A DNA stretch of 58,967 nucleotides, taken from positions 1-58,967 of the forward strand of contig CALXBE010000013.1 of NCBI GenBank assembly GCA_944386495.1. Reading direction: 5' to 3'. Within the stretch, counting starts at the first letter, position 1; the number at the start of each line of letters is the position of its first letter. This document shows positions 42,210 to 51,265 of the stretch, piece after piece. Made by a program: the position numbers and the translations under genes. The stretch is from an uncultured Gemmiger sp. (GTDB lineage Bacteria; Bacillota; Clostridia; Oscillospirales; Ruminococcaceae). The notes under the pieces are model-generated. The model ran no database searches. It was not told where the DNA came from and saw only the letters and a list, made by a program, of their open reading frames with translations.

Positions 42210-42317
42210 TTTCTTTTGAAAGCCCTTCTACTTGATATAATCTCCTGAAAAGAAAGCAAAGCAGGGAACGACCGGGTGGCCGTTCCCTGTTTTGCAAAAA
42301 CAGAAAGGATTTTTTCT

Positions 42318-43838
42318 ATGAGCACACCGCTTTACATTAAGGTAAAGGACCAGGACAATGTAGCCATTGCGGTCCATGACATTCCCCAGGGTACCCGGGT
42401 CATGGAGGGTGTGGTCACCCTTCAGCCCATTCCCCAGGCCCACAAAATCGCCCTGGTGGACATTCCCAAGGGTGGGGAAATCATCCGGTACGGAGTCGTC
42501 CTGGGTTACGCCAAGGATGACATTCCGGTAGGCAGCTGGATCAACGAGCATATGCTGGACCTGCCCGAAAGCCCCAGCGTGGACAACATGCCCTGGGGCA
42601 CCAATCTGCTTACCCCCGACCAGCTTCCCGACCCGCCCCGGACCACCTGGATGGGTTACCGGAACAAGGTAGGCCCTGCCGGGACCCGGAACCTGCTGGG
42701 AATCGTCACCACCGTCCAGTGCGCCGCCGGTGTTTTGAAAGTGGCGGTGGAGCGCATCAAAAAGGAACTGCTTCCCAAATATCCCAATGTGGACGGGGTG
42801 GTGGCGGTCACCCATCCCTACGGCTGCGGCGTGGCCATCAACGCCCCCGAGGCAAAAGTGCCCATCCGGGCCATTACCAATGTAATCCGCCACCCCAACT
42901 TTGGCGGAGAGATCATGGTGGTGGGCCTGGGCTGTGAAAAGCTCACCTATGACCGAATCCTTCCCCCGGAGGACATCACCGAGGAAAACTGTCTGACCCT
43001 CCAGGACTGGAAGGGCCACGATGCCATGATGCAGGCCATTCTGGATATGGCGGACAAGAAGCTCCATAAGCTGAACCTCCGCCATCGGGAGGAGCTGCCC
43101 CTCAGTGAGCTGCTCATTGGGCTGCAGTGCGGGGGCAGTGATGCCTTCAGCGGCCTGACTGCCAACCCCAGCGCCGGTTATGCGGCAGATATGCTGGTAA
43201 AGGGCGGGGCCACCGTTCTGTTCAGCGAAGTCACCGAGGTCCGGGACGGGGTCCACATGCTGGCCGCCCGGTGTGTCAGCCCGGAGGTCCGGGACAAACT
43301 GGCCGCCGAGATGAAGTGGTATGACGATTACCTGGAAGCCGGCGGGGTAGACCGGGATGCCAACCCCACCCCCGGCAACAAGAAGGGCGGTCTTGCCAAC
43401 ATTGTGGAGAAGGCCATGGGCAGCATTGCCAAAAGCGGCAGCAGCCCCATTGTGGAGGTGCTTTCTCCCGCCGAAAAGCCCACCAAACACGGTCTGATTT
43501 TTGCAGCCACCCCTGCCAGCGACATTGTCTGCGGTCCCAGCCAGGTGGCCAGCGGCATTGGGCTGCAGGTGTTCATGACCGGCCGGGGCACCCCCTACGG
43601 TCTGGATATTGCCCCCGTCATCAAGGTGTGCAGCCGGAACGAAATGAAGGAGCACTGGTTCGATTTGATTGACATTTCCGCCGGTCCCATTGCCACCGGT
43701 GAGGCCACCATCCCGGAGATCGGCACTGAAATCTTCAATCTCATCCTGGATGTGGCCAGCGGAGTGAAGGAGCCCTACAGCGATCAGTACGGCTTCCACA
43801 ACGATATGTGCATTTTCAACCCTGCACCTATCACCTGA
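42318..43838 (+). CDS. garD: Galactarate dehydratase
   Basis: GarD dehydrates galactarate to 5-keto-4-deoxyglucarate, so galactarate and glucarate meet at the same product. The 506-residue UxaA-type enzyme aligns along its length with E. coli GarD: an SAF-like N-terminal domain (about 1-95; [11 protein letters not shown]), then [43 protein letters not shown] and SANP-like [13 protein letters not shown], with Cys and His metal ligands. The start at 42318 follows AAGGA. The stop almost overlaps the start of the AEC gene, which implies coupling. Confidence 0.94.
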   Translation: MSTPLYIKVKDQDNVAIAVHDIPQGTRVMEGVVTLQPIPQAHKIALVDIPKGGEIIRYGVVLGYAKDDIPVGSWINEHMLDLPESPSVDNMPWGTNLLTPDQLPDPPRTTWMGYRNKVGPAGTRNLLGIVTTVQCAAGVLKVAVERIKKELLPKYPNVDGVVAVTHPYGCGVAINAPEAKVPIRAITNVIRHPNFGGEIMVVGLGCEKLTYDRILPPEDITEENCLTLQDWKGHDAMMQAILDMADKKLHKLNLRHREELPLSELLIGLQCGGSDAFSGLTANPSAGYAADMLVKGGATVLFSEVTEVRDGVHMLAARCVSPEVRDKLAAEMKWYDDYLEAGGVDRDANPTPGNKKGGLANIVEKAMGSIAKSGSSPIVEVLSPAEKPTKHGLIFAATPASDIVCGPSQVASGIGLQVFMTGRGTPYGLDIAPVIKVCSRNEMKEHWFDLIDISAGPIATGEATIPEIGTEIFNLILDVASGVKEPYSDQYGFHNDMCIFNPAPIT

Positions 43839-43839
43839 T

Positions 43840-44748
43840 ATGGAAAATTTTCTTCGGATGCTCAATGTCCAGTCGGTCCTCTTTATCTACATTCTGGTGG
43901 GAATCCTCTGCCAGAAGCGGGGGCTGCTGGACGACCATACCCGGTCCAAGCTCACCGACCTGGTGGTCTTCGTGACCATGCCCTGTATGGTCTTTGAATC
44001 CTTCAATGTCCAGGTGAGCTGGGAGACCCTGAAACAGGCTTCCCTGGCTCTGGTCATTGCAATAGTCATGGCCCTCATTGCCCTGGTGGCCGGCAAATTC
44101 CTTTATCTGAAATTTCCTCCCCAGGAGCGGTGCATTATGGAGTACGGCACCCTGGTAACCAATTCCGGGTTTGCAGGGCTCCCCATTGTCAGCGGCATGT
44201 TCGGCAGCGAGGGGCTGCTGCTGGGCTCCCTCTTCATCATTCCCACCCGAATCCTTATGTGGAGCGCCGGGCTCTCCCTCTTCACCCCCACCAGCGGCTG
44301 GGAGGGAGTCAAGAAGGTGGCGGTCCATCCCACCATCATTGCAGTCTACCTGGGCCTGGCCCGGATGTTCACTGGCTTTCCCCTGCCCGGGTTCCTGGAT
44401 TCCGCTATTGGCAGCATCGGGGATTGTACCTCTCCCCTGGCCATGATTCTGGTAGGGGCGATTCTGGCCCAGGTCCCCCTCCGGGATGTGGTGGAGGGAA
44501 AAATCTTCTACCTGGTTCTGGTGCGGCAGATCCTTTTTCCCGCCGCCTGCCTGGTGGTCCTGAAAGCCCTGGCCGTTGACCCGCTCACCATTGGGGTAAG
44601 CGTGGTCCTTTCCGGCATGCCCATCGGCTCCACCACCGCCATTCTGGCGGCCAAGTACGGGGCAGATGCCCGGTATGGTTCCAAATGCGTATTCATCTCC
44701 ACCGTGACCTCCCTTATCACGGTCCCCCTCCTGACCCTGTTTTTATAG
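43840..44748 (+). CDS. AEC-family transporter (auxin efflux carrier-type permease)
   Basis: The 302-residue membrane protein with about ten helices belongs to the auxin efflux carrier family, many bacterial members of which carry dicarboxylates such as malate or malonate. EYGTLVTNSGFAGLPIVSGMFG is the typical first-repeat crossover, and SGMPIGSTTAILAAKYG the second. The ATG lies 1 nt after the garD stop codon (TGATATG), so it is translated with garD. Context suggests an aldarate or related organic-acid transporter, import or export, by inference only. It ends at a bidirectional terminator. Confidence 0.85.
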   Translation: MENFLRMLNVQSVLFIYILVGILCQKRGLLDDHTRSKLTDLVVFVTMPCMVFESFNVQVSWETLKQASLALVIAIVMALIALVAGKFLYLKFPPQERCIMEYGTLVTNSGFAGLPIVSGMFGSEGLLLGSLFIIPTRILMWSAGLSLFTPTSGWEGVKKVAVHPTIIAVYLGLARMFTGFPLPGFLDSAIGSIGDCTSPLAMILVGAILAQVPLRDVVEGKIFYLVLVRQILFPAACLVVLKALAVDPLTIGVSVVLSGMPIGSTTAILAAKYGADARYGSKCVFISTVTSLITVPLLTLFL

Positions 44749-44805
44749 GGGCGGAGGCAGTTACTATTTGCTAATCCTCTTCAAACTCCTTCTGAAAAGA
44801 GAAAA

Positions 44806-44836
44806 AGCCGGGGAACGGTAATCCCGTTCCCCGGCT
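44806..44836. terminator. Bidirectional terminator
   Basis: A 13-bp perfect stem with a 5-nt loop and A-rich and T-rich flanks. It lies between the convergent AEC transporter and cupin genes. Confidence 0.9.
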
Positions 44837-44849
44837 CTTTCTCTTTTTC

Positions 44850-45179
44850 TTACACCTCGGGTACTACTGCAAAGAAGGTCAGGTCCTCCCCGCTCCGGTT
44901 CTGGAGGCTGTGGGTATGTCCCTTGGGGCAGTAGTGGCACTGACCTGCCTCCAGCTCCTCGTTTCCTTCCGGGGTCACCACAGTGGCATGGCCGGAAAGA
45001 ATGTAGATGATTTCGGCGCTGGTGTCATGGGCGTGGGTGCCGATGGTTGCCCCCGGCTCCAGCCGGCCCCGCATGATTTTGATTTCCGGGGCGGCATACA
45101 TGGCGGCGTTGAGGGCTTTCTCTCCCCCCTTGAACTGAGGGAAGGCTTTTTCTCCCATCTGGCTGAAATCCAGGGTCAT
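44850..45179 (-). CDS. Small single-domain cupin protein
   Basis: The 109-residue beta-barrel protein has cupin motif 1 (GTHAHDTSAEIIYILSG) with His/His/Glu metal ligands and motif 2 (CPKGHTHSLQNRSG) with the third His. The metal site is complete. Such one-domain cupins bind sugars or acids or act as isomerases; the function here is unknown. It starts 13 nt after the stop of the PrpR-like regulator gene with an AAGGAGG site, so the two are co-expressed. It could be a ligand-binding partner or an isomerase for the aldarate pathway (speculative). Confidence 0.82.
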   Translation of the reverse strand: MTLDFSQMGEKAFPQFKGGEKALNAAMYAAPEIKIMRGRLEPGATIGTHAHDTSAEIIYILSGHATVVTPEGNEELEAGQCHYCPKGHTHSLQNRSGEDLTFFAVVPEV

Positions 45180-45192
45180 AACAGGTTCCTCC

Positions 45193-47085
45193 TTAATCAA
45201 TGATTCCGTTCTTTTTCATGTAACGCCAAAGGGTGGTCTTGCTGATTCCCATGGCGGCGGCCACCTTTTCCCGGCTGCCGTTGTACTTTTTCAGAAGCTG
45301 GCGGATCTGGATGGCTTTCCGGTCCTGATAGACCAGGATCTTCTCCCCTTCTTCCAGCTGGACCGGGTGGACCTGGTCGATCTGGGTGCGGACAAACTGG
45401 TCGTCCACCAGCCGCTTTTCTCCCAGCAGCACGATCCGCTCGCAAAGGCGGCGGAGCTGGGCCTGGTTGCCCGGCCAATCATAGTTCCGGATGACCTGCT
45501 GGGCAGGCTGGGTGAGACGGACCGTCCGCTTGTACTTTTTCCACCAGAATTCCAGGTACTCCTCCATGAGGGGGAGCAGGTCCTCCTGCCGGTGGCGGAG
45601 GGGAGGCAGTTCCAGATTCATTACATTGAGGGCGTAATACAGTTCCTGGCTGAATTCCTTTTTCTCCACCCGGGAGAGCAGGTTGGTGTGGGTGGATGCA
45701 ATCACCCGCACATTGGCTCCCACCGGGCTGTTCACCCCGTTCCGCATAAGCCGCCCATTGATGAGCTGCAGCACTTTGTACTGGATCTCACCGGGAAGCT
45801 GCTCCACATTTTTCAGAAAGAGGGTGCCCTCCTGGGCCAGTTCCGCCATACACTGGCGGGGATTTCTCTCGTTGATATAGGGTTCTCCGAAAAGCATGCT
45901 GTCCAGGGTCTCCGGGTTCCAGACCCCGCAGTCCACCGACACAAAGCCGTTGCTCCGGCAAAGGCTGTCCCGATGGATGCAGTGAGCAAAGACCTCCTCC
46001 TCGCAGCCTTCCTCGCAGATGAGAAGGATGGGCGCAGGGAGCTTGGCCATCCGGGAAGCCTGTTCCACGGCGGAGGCCATGGCGGGGGATTCCGCCACCA
46101 GGTTTTCAAAGGTGCCGGTGGTCACAAATCCCCGCATGAGAATTTCCCGGCGCATTTCACTGTCCATTTCCCGGATGAGCCGCCCTTCCTGGAAGGTCAG
46201 GTAGGCCCCGTCCACCCGGCCGTCAATATAGATAGGCCGGATATTCATGACCATGGACACCTGGGCCACATCAATGAGGGCGGAGTAGACATCCTTGCCC
46301 TCCTCCAGCACTGAAGCCAGAAGCCGCTTTTCCAGGTGAGGAAGGACCTGACAGACCGAATGTCCCACGATTTCCGGGAGGGGACGGCGAATCATTTCCT
46401 CCATCAGGTAGTTGACCCCCAGGATGATCCCCTGTCCATCCACCCGCATGACCCCGTTGAAGGTGTTGTCCAGCATGGCCTTGGTCTCGGCGCTGTTCTT
46501 TTTCTCCAGTTCAATGGCGTAGGCCAGCTGGTTGGCCACGGTGAATATCCTCCGGAGACTTTCGGTGCCCGACTGGAAGAAGAGGGCGGGAATCCCCCGC
46601 TCCTGGGCCAGGTCGCAGATATTGCTGCCACCGATAATAAGGTCTGCCCCCTGCTCCATAGCCTGGTCCAGGGCTCCGGGCAGGTCCTCCACCCGCTCTA
46701 CCAGGCAGGACACCAGCCGAATCTCAAAAATCTCGTCGAACCGGCTCATATCCTCCAGCATATTCCGCAGGCTGACCACTCCGATGGTGGGATGGGCTTT
46801 GCCCAGCATTTTCTTGGCCTGGGCCACCAGCAGTCCCATCTCGGTGGTGGTCATTTTAATATCCAGCAGGGGGATGGCCACCCGCTGGCGGATGATGGTG
46901 GCGTGGATGCCCCGGGCTACGATCAGCTCACAGCCCTGCCGCTCCAGCTGGGCTGCCCGGTCTCCCGCTTCCTCGGTGGCCACATGTTCCACACAGATGG
47001 GCTGAAGCCGTGGAAAATTGGCCAGCTGCTCCTGGGCCAAAGGCACCAGTTCGGCAAAGGGTAAAAGAACTGCAATTTTGGCCAT
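45193..47085 (-). CDS. PrpR-like regulator with a degenerate sigma-54-activator domain
   Basis: The 630-residue regulator has a PrpR_N sensory domain (about residues 1-185), a PAS domain (about 200-300), a region aligning with the sigma-54 activator AAA+ domain (about 325-550), and a Fis-type HTH (about 590-626; SREKVAAAMGISKTTLWRYM). In the AAA+ part the Walker A GETGTGKE is CEEGCEEE (357-364), GAFTGA is missing after LFG400, Walker B FLDE is FLKN (423-426), and both arginine fingers are lost (FSQELYYALN at 478-487). It therefore should not hydrolyse ATP or remodel sigma-54. The fold is kept (LPPLRHRQEDL, NYDWPGNQAQLRRL). Likely an aldarate-responsive regulator by position. AAGGGGG precedes the ATG. 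Confidence 0.88.
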   Translation of the reverse strand: MAKIAVLLPFAELVPLAQEQLANFPRLQPICVEHVATEEAGDRAAQLERQGCELIVARGIHATIIRQRVAIPLLDIKMTTTEMGLLVAQAKKMLGKAHPTIGVVSLRNMLEDMSRFDEIFEIRLVSCLVERVEDLPGALDQAMEQGADLIIGGSNICDLAQERGIPALFFQSGTESLRRIFTVANQLAYAIELEKKNSAETKAMLDNTFNGVMRVDGQGIILGVNYLMEEMIRRPLPEIVGHSVCQVLPHLEKRLLASVLEEGKDVYSALIDVAQVSMVMNIRPIYIDGRVDGAYLTFQEGRLIREMDSEMRREILMRGFVTTGTFENLVAESPAMASAVEQASRMAKLPAPILLICEEGCEEEVFAHCIHRDSLCRSNGFVSVDCGVWNPETLDSMLFGEPYINERNPRQCMAELAQEGTLFLKNVEQLPGEIQYKVLQLINGRLMRNGVNSPVGANVRVIASTHTNLLSRVEKKEFSQELYYALNVMNLELPPLRHRQEDLLPLMEEYLEFWWKKYKRTVRLTQPAQQVIRNYDWPGNQAQLRRLCERIVLLGEKRLVDDQFVRTQIDQVHPVQLEEGEKILVYQDRKAIQIRQLLKKYNGSREKVAAAMGISKTTLWRYMKKNGIID

Positions 47086-47176
47086 GTAAAAGCCCCCTTT
47101 TTCTTGATCCTGCTCTGCGGCCCGGGGCAGGCAAATCTCTTTTCCCGGGCCGGAATCTCTCTTTCTTTCCGGGTCC

Positions 47177-47206
47177 ATGATACCACAGAAAAAGACCCTC
47201 CGTCAA
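47177..47206 (-). promoter_or_regulatory. Sigma-A promoter of the PrpR-like regulator gene
   Basis: Minus strand: -35 TTGACG (47201-47206), 18 bp spacer, -10 TATCAT (47177-47182). A 32-bp palindrome lies directly upstream. Confidence 0.6.
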
Positions 47207-47211
47207 ACCAC

Positions 47212-47243
47212 AACAGGCCAGCCGCAGCTGCGGTTGGCCTGTT
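47212..47243. repeat. 32-bp near-perfect palindrome upstream of the regulator promoter
   Basis: The arms AACAGGCCAGCCGCAG and CTGCGGTTGGCCTGTT pair with one mismatch and no loop. It lies 5 bp upstream of the regulator -35 element and about 40 bp past the DapA-type gene. It lacks a clear T run, so it may be an operator rather than a terminator. Confidence 0.6.
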
Positions 47244-47281
47244 ATGGTAAAAGAGAAAAACACAATAAAGCTGAAACTCTG

Positions 47282-48205
47282 TTATTTCATAAGGCCCATT
47301 TCTTCCAGGACTTTCCTCAGCTTTTCCTTCTGGTCCGGCTTCAGTTCCTGGATGGGGTCCAGACACTTGCCCACAGGGATTCCCTGGAGGACCAGGCCCT
47401 CCTTGATGACCTCGGGGAAGGTGCCCATTCCGGTGGCGATGCGAAGGGGAGCCAGGGTGTACTGGGCTTCCAGTGCCCCGGCCAGGTCCCCGGCCACGAA
47501 CTTATCATAGATATCCGCCACCACCCGGGGGGCCACATTGGCGCAGCTTGCTACGGCGCCGGAGCAGCCATAGGCCAGGCCGGCGTAAATCATGGTATCC
47601 CGGCCCATCATCACATTGAACTTATCCCGCACATCCATGGTCAGCCGCAGGTATTCCTCGCAGTTGGTCATGTCACCGGTGGAATCCTTCACCCCGATGA
47701 TGTTCTCCACCTCGTGGGCCAGACGGCTGGCCACAGCGGGAGAGATGCCCACATTGGTCTTGGGCTTGTTGTTGTACATGATGACCGGCATGGTGGTGTT
47801 CTCAGCGATGGTCTTATAATAAGTATACAGCTCCTCATCGGTCTGGCTGACAAACATGGGGGTCAGCACGCTGATGGCATCGTAGCCGCCCACCTGCTCC
47901 ACCAGCTTGGCCAGATGGATAACGCCCCGGGTGGTAATATGGCTGCACCCGGCCAGCAGCTGGATGGGCTTGCCCTGGGCGGTGCGAAGGTCCTTTACCG
48001 CATCCCGGACCGTCTCCAGCGCCTTTACATATTCCTCGTCATTGACGGCGTAGAACTCGCCGGTGGTGCCGAAGGGGAACAGACCGTGAACTCCTCCCTC
48101 CACCAGGTGTACGCTCATTTGAGCCAGGGATTCATAGTTGATGGTCCCGTCCTCATTGAAGGGAGTGATAATGGGAGGGATAATACCATAGGGTTTGTAG
48201 CTCAT
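47282..48205 (-). CDS. DapA/NAL-family lyase, probable 5-keto-4-deoxyglucarate aldolase
   Basis: The 307-residue TIM-barrel class I lyase forms a Schiff base with pyruvate-type substrates. The motifs are FPFGTTGEFYAV (carboxylate-binding GTTGE, about residues 44-55), IMYNNKPKTNVG (catalytic Tyr) and IIGVKDSTGD (Schiff-base Lys, about residue 167). Family members include DHDPS, N-acetylneuraminate lyase, KDG aldolase and 5-dehydro-4-deoxyglucarate dehydratase. The neighbours garK and garR need tartronate semialdehyde, and no garL is present, so I infer an aldolase that makes pyruvate plus tartronate semialdehyde. The start at 48205 (MSYKPYG) follows a weak TTGGAG site. Confidence 0.8.
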   Translation of the reverse strand: MSYKPYGIIPPIITPFNEDGTINYESLAQMSVHLVEGGVHGLFPFGTTGEFYAVNDEEYVKALETVRDAVKDLRTAQGKPIQLLAGCSHITTRGVIHLAKLVEQVGGYDAISVLTPMFVSQTDEELYTYYKTIAENTTMPVIMYNNKPKTNVGISPAVASRLAHEVENIIGVKDSTGDMTNCEEYLRLTMDVRDKFNVMMGRDTMIYAGLAYGCSGAVASCANVAPRVVADIYDKFVAGDLAGALEAQYTLAPLRIATGMGTFPEVIKEGLVLQGIPVGKCLDPIQELKPDQKEKLRKVLEEMGLMK

Positions 48206-48247
48206 GATAAAGCACTCCAATTCCTTATATAATAGTTGGTCCGATCC

Positions 48248-49093
48248 TCAGACCATATTCAGGGGCATTTTGCACCGGGGCGGCGGGAAGGCCTGGTTGA
48301 GAAGTTCCATCTCCTGGGGTGTAAACCGAACACCGGCCACCTGACTGTTCAGGAGGGCGTGTTCCCGGTTCCCCGTTCTGGGGATGGAAATCACATTGGT
48401 ATCCTGGAGGGTAAAGGCCAGGAGCGCCTGACAGGCCGTCAGGTGATGGTTGGCTGCCACCTGCTTAAGGGCAGGGCTGTTCAGCAGTCCCCGGCGAAGG
48501 GTTCCTCCCTGGGCCATGGGGCAGTAGGCCATCATCATGACCCCGTTTCCCTTGAGCCAGGGCAGGAGACTGTACTCCACCCCCCGGTCCCCCAGATGAT
48601 AGAGCACCTGGTTGACGGCGCAGTGGCTGCCCTGGGGCAGGCGGAACAGTTCTTCCATGTCCTCCACATCAAAGTTGGAGACGCCCCATGCCCGAATCTT
48701 TCCCTCTTTCACCAGCTCTTCCATGCACTGGACGGTCTCGAAAAGAGGGACCCTTCCCCGCCAGTGGAGAAGATACAGGTCCAGATAATCGGTGCCCAGC
48801 CGTTCCAGAGAACGCTGGCAGCTTTGGAAAATGTGGTTTCGCCCTGCATTGAAGGGATATACCTTGGAGACCAGGTAGAGCTTTTCCCGGTCATAGGGGC
48901 GGATGGCCTTTCCCACCAGCTCCTCGGCCAGGCCCTCGCCATACATTTCGGCGGTGTCAATGAGGGTCATTCCCCCGTCGATACCCGCCCGCAGCGCCTG
49001 AATCTCCTGCTGTTCCCGGCTGGGGTCCTCCCCCAGATACCAGGTTCCCTGGCCCAGACGGGGCACCAGGGAGTGATCCCGGAAGGTGATCAT
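48248..49093 (-). CDS. Aldo/keto reductase
   Basis: The 281-residue NADPH-dependent oxidoreductase has the AKR catalytic tetrad: Asp in IDTAEMYGEG, Tyr in the same motif, Lys in LVSKVYP and His in YLLHWRG. It resembles the YeaE-like group of uncharacterised reductases. It overlaps glycerate kinase by 4 nt (ATGA), so it is part of the aldarate operon. A role in reducing a keto or aldehyde intermediate is plausible; the exact substrate is unknown. AAAGGAGCAACT precedes the ATG. Confidence 0.88.
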   Translation of the reverse strand: MITFRDHSLVPRLGQGTWYLGEDPSREQQEIQALRAGIDGGMTLIDTAEMYGEGLAEELVGKAIRPYDREKLYLVSKVYPFNAGRNHIFQSCQRSLERLGTDYLDLYLLHWRGRVPLFETVQCMEELVKEGKIRAWGVSNFDVEDMEELFRLPQGSHCAVNQVLYHLGDRGVEYSLLPWLKGNGVMMMAYCPMAQGGTLRRGLLNSPALKQVAANHHLTACQALLAFTLQDTNVISIPRTGNREHALLNSQVAGVRFTPQEMELLNQAFPPPRCKMPLNMV

Positions 49094-50229
49094 AGTTGCT
49101 CCTTTCCGGCGGTCATCCAAAGACGAAGGATATTTTCCACCGTGGCAGCCAGGTTTTCCCGGCTGTGATGTCGGCTGACCGAGAAATCCTCGGCCTTCCG
49201 GTTGATGCTGAAGATGGCGTTGACCCCCAGGTCATAGGCCTCCTCAATCCCTTCCCCAATGCTGCCTACCACGGCTACCACCGGCACCCCGTGGGCCTTG
49301 GCCCGCTGGGCCACCCCCGAGATCACCTTGCCGTGAAGGCTCTGGCTGTCGATTCTGCCTTCCCCGGTAAAGACCACATCCGCCCCTTCCAAAAGCGTAT
49401 CGCAGCCTACCGTATCCAGCACAGCCTCAATGCCGGGACGAAGCTCTCCTCCCAGGAAAGCCACCACACCGGCGCCCATGGCTCCGGCTGCACCGGCCCC
49501 GGCCATCCGGGCCACATCCATGCCCAGGTCCCGGAGAATCACCCCGGCCATATGTTCCAGGCCCGCATCCAGTTCCTTGACCATGGCCGGGTCCGCCCCC
49601 TTCTGGGGTCCGAAGATATAGCTGGCGCCCCGGGGACCGTACATGGGGTTATCCACATCGCACATGGCCACCACCCGGCAGTTCTTCAAAAGCGGGTTGA
49701 CCCCGGACAGGTCGATTCGCTCCACCTGGGCCATGGTCCCTCCTACCGGGACAAACTCTTCTCCGACCTGGTTGTAGAACCTTACCCCCAGGGCCGCGGC
49801 TGCGCCGCATCCGCAGTCGGTGGTGCAGCTGCCTCCCAGTCCCAGAAGGATTTTGGTACAGCCCGATTCCAGGGCATGGACCATCAAACTGCCCAGACCG
49901 TAGGTGGTGGTAAGGGCGGGGTTCTCCCGGCCTTCCACCTGGGGCAGTCCGGCGCACATGGCCATCTCCATAATGGCGGTGTCACCCTGCCGGGTGTAAT
50001 AGACTTTGCAGGGTTCCCCGTAGGGGCCCGTCACCTCCACCTCCACCTTGGGCGTACCCAAAGCGTAGATAAAGCAGTCCACGGTCCCCTCTCCCCCGTC
50101 AGCCACCGGCACTGCGGCCACCTGGCACTGAGGGCAAAGTTTCTTTGCCTCCTCCCGATAGACCTCGCAGATCTGGGTGGCGCTCAAGGTTCCCTTGAAG
50201 GAATCGGGAATCACTAGGATTTTTTTCAT
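49090..50229 (-). CDS. garK: Glycerate 2-kinase (GarK/GlxK family)
   Basis: The kinase phosphorylates glycerate, feeding aldarate carbon into glycolysis. The 379-residue protein has the family features: IPDSFKGTLSA at the start, PVADGGEGTVDC, GLGGSCTTDCGCGAAAALG and VFTGEGRIDSQSLHGK. This class usually yields 2-phosphoglycerate. Its stop overlaps the aldo/keto reductase start. It lies 57 nt downstream of the garR stop on the same strand. Confidence 0.95.
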   Translation of the reverse strand: MKKILVIPDSFKGTLSATQICEVYREEAKKLCPQCQVAAVPVADGGEGTVDCFIYALGTPKVEVEVTGPYGEPCKVYYTRQGDTAIMEMAMCAGLPQVEGRENPALTTTYGLGSLMVHALESGCTKILLGLGGSCTTDCGCGAAAALGVRFYNQVGEEFVPVGGTMAQVERIDLSGVNPLLKNCRVVAMCDVDNPMYGPRGASYIFGPQKGADPAMVKELDAGLEHMAGVILRDLGMDVARMAGAGAAGAMGAGVVAFLGGELRPGIEAVLDTVGCDTLLEGADVVFTGEGRIDSQSLHGKVISGVAQRAKAHGVPVVAVVGSIGEGIEEAYDLGVNAIFSINRKAEDFSVSRHHSRENLAATVENILRLWMTAGKEQL

Positions 50230-50286
50230 GGCGGGCTCCCCTGTCTCTTTCTTTTTTACTGAAATATTCTTTCCCCCGGCGGAGAA

Positions 50287-51168
50287 TCAACGACCGATCT
50301 TGATGCCGGTCATATGCTCGTAGTACTGAGCAATGGCGCTGTGGTCCTTCTGGCCGCCGTCGTTGTTGTGGAGCCACTGGAGGATCTCCTGGACCTCGGC
50401 GGTCATGGGAACGGGAGCGCCTACGGTGTGGGCGCAGTCCAGAGCGTTGTTCAGGTCCTTGATATGCAGGTCGATTTTGAAGCCGGGCTTGTCATTGCCC
50501 TCGATCATCATGGGAGCCTTGGCGTTCATAACGGTGGAACCGGCCAGGCCGCCCCGGATGGCCTCAAATACCAGCTGAGGATCAACGCCGGCCTTCTGGG
50601 CCAGGGTCAGGGCCTCAGCCAGGGCCTGAATGTTGCAGGCCACAATGATCTGGTTGGCCAGCTTGGTGGTGTTGCCTGCGCCCACATCGCCGCAGCGCAC
50701 CACGGAAGCGCCCATGGTCTCCAGCAGGGGCTTGTAAGCGTCAAACACTTCCTGCTTGCCGCCTACCATAAAGCTCAGGGTGCCGTCGATGGCCTTGGGC
50801 TCACCGCCGGAAACAGGAGCATCCAGCATCTCCACGCCCTTTTCAGCCAGAACAGCGGCAATTTCCTTGCTGGCGACAGGGTTGATGGAGCTCATGTCGA
50901 TGAAGACCTGGCCTGCCTTCATGTAGGAGGCAACGCCGTTCTCGCCCAGCATAACAGCCTTTACCTGGGGGCTGTTGGGGAGCATGGTCAGGACCACATC
51001 ACAGCTCTCACCGATTTCCTGGTTGGTGCCGGCCTTGGCACCGGCGGCCACAACCTCCTCCACAGCAGCCTTGTTCAGGTCGCTGACAGTCAGGTCGTAT
51101 CCGGCCTTCAGCATATTTTTAGCCATGGGCTTACCCATGATTCCCAAACCAATCAGACCAACTTTCAT
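50287..51168 (-). CDS. garR: Tartronate semialdehyde reductase (2-hydroxy-3-oxopropionate reductase)
   Basis: The enzyme reduces tartronate semialdehyde to glycerate with NAD(P)H. The 293-residue beta-hydroxyacid dehydrogenase has the N-terminal dinucleotide motif GLIGLGIMGKPMAKN, DMSSINP, DAPVSGGEPKAIDGTLS and the catalytic Lys in GNTTKLANQ (about residue 170). It starts at 51168 after AGGAGAATTACTT. It is first in the leftward aldarate operon garR-garK-AKR-lyase. Close relatives (3-hydroxyisobutyrate dehydrogenases) are excluded mainly by context. Confidence 0.92.
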   Translation of the reverse strand: MKVGLIGLGIMGKPMAKNMLKAGYDLTVSDLNKAAVEEVVAAGAKAGTNQEIGESCDVVLTMLPNSPQVKAVMLGENGVASYMKAGQVFIDMSSINPVASKEIAAVLAEKGVEMLDAPVSGGEPKAIDGTLSFMVGGKQEVFDAYKPLLETMGASVVRCGDVGAGNTTKLANQIIVACNIQALAEALTLAQKAGVDPQLVFEAIRGGLAGSTVMNAKAPMMIEGNDKPGFKIDLHIKDLNNALDCAHTVGAPVPMTAEVQEILQWLHNNDGGQKDHSAIAQYYEHMTGIKIGR

Positions 51169-51265
51169 AAGTAATTCTCCTCTCATGGTCAATCATATTC
51201 CGGGAAAAAGACACCTTTGCCTTTCCTTTGCCTCTAGTCTACTGTCTTTGACCCTCTTCGCCAAT

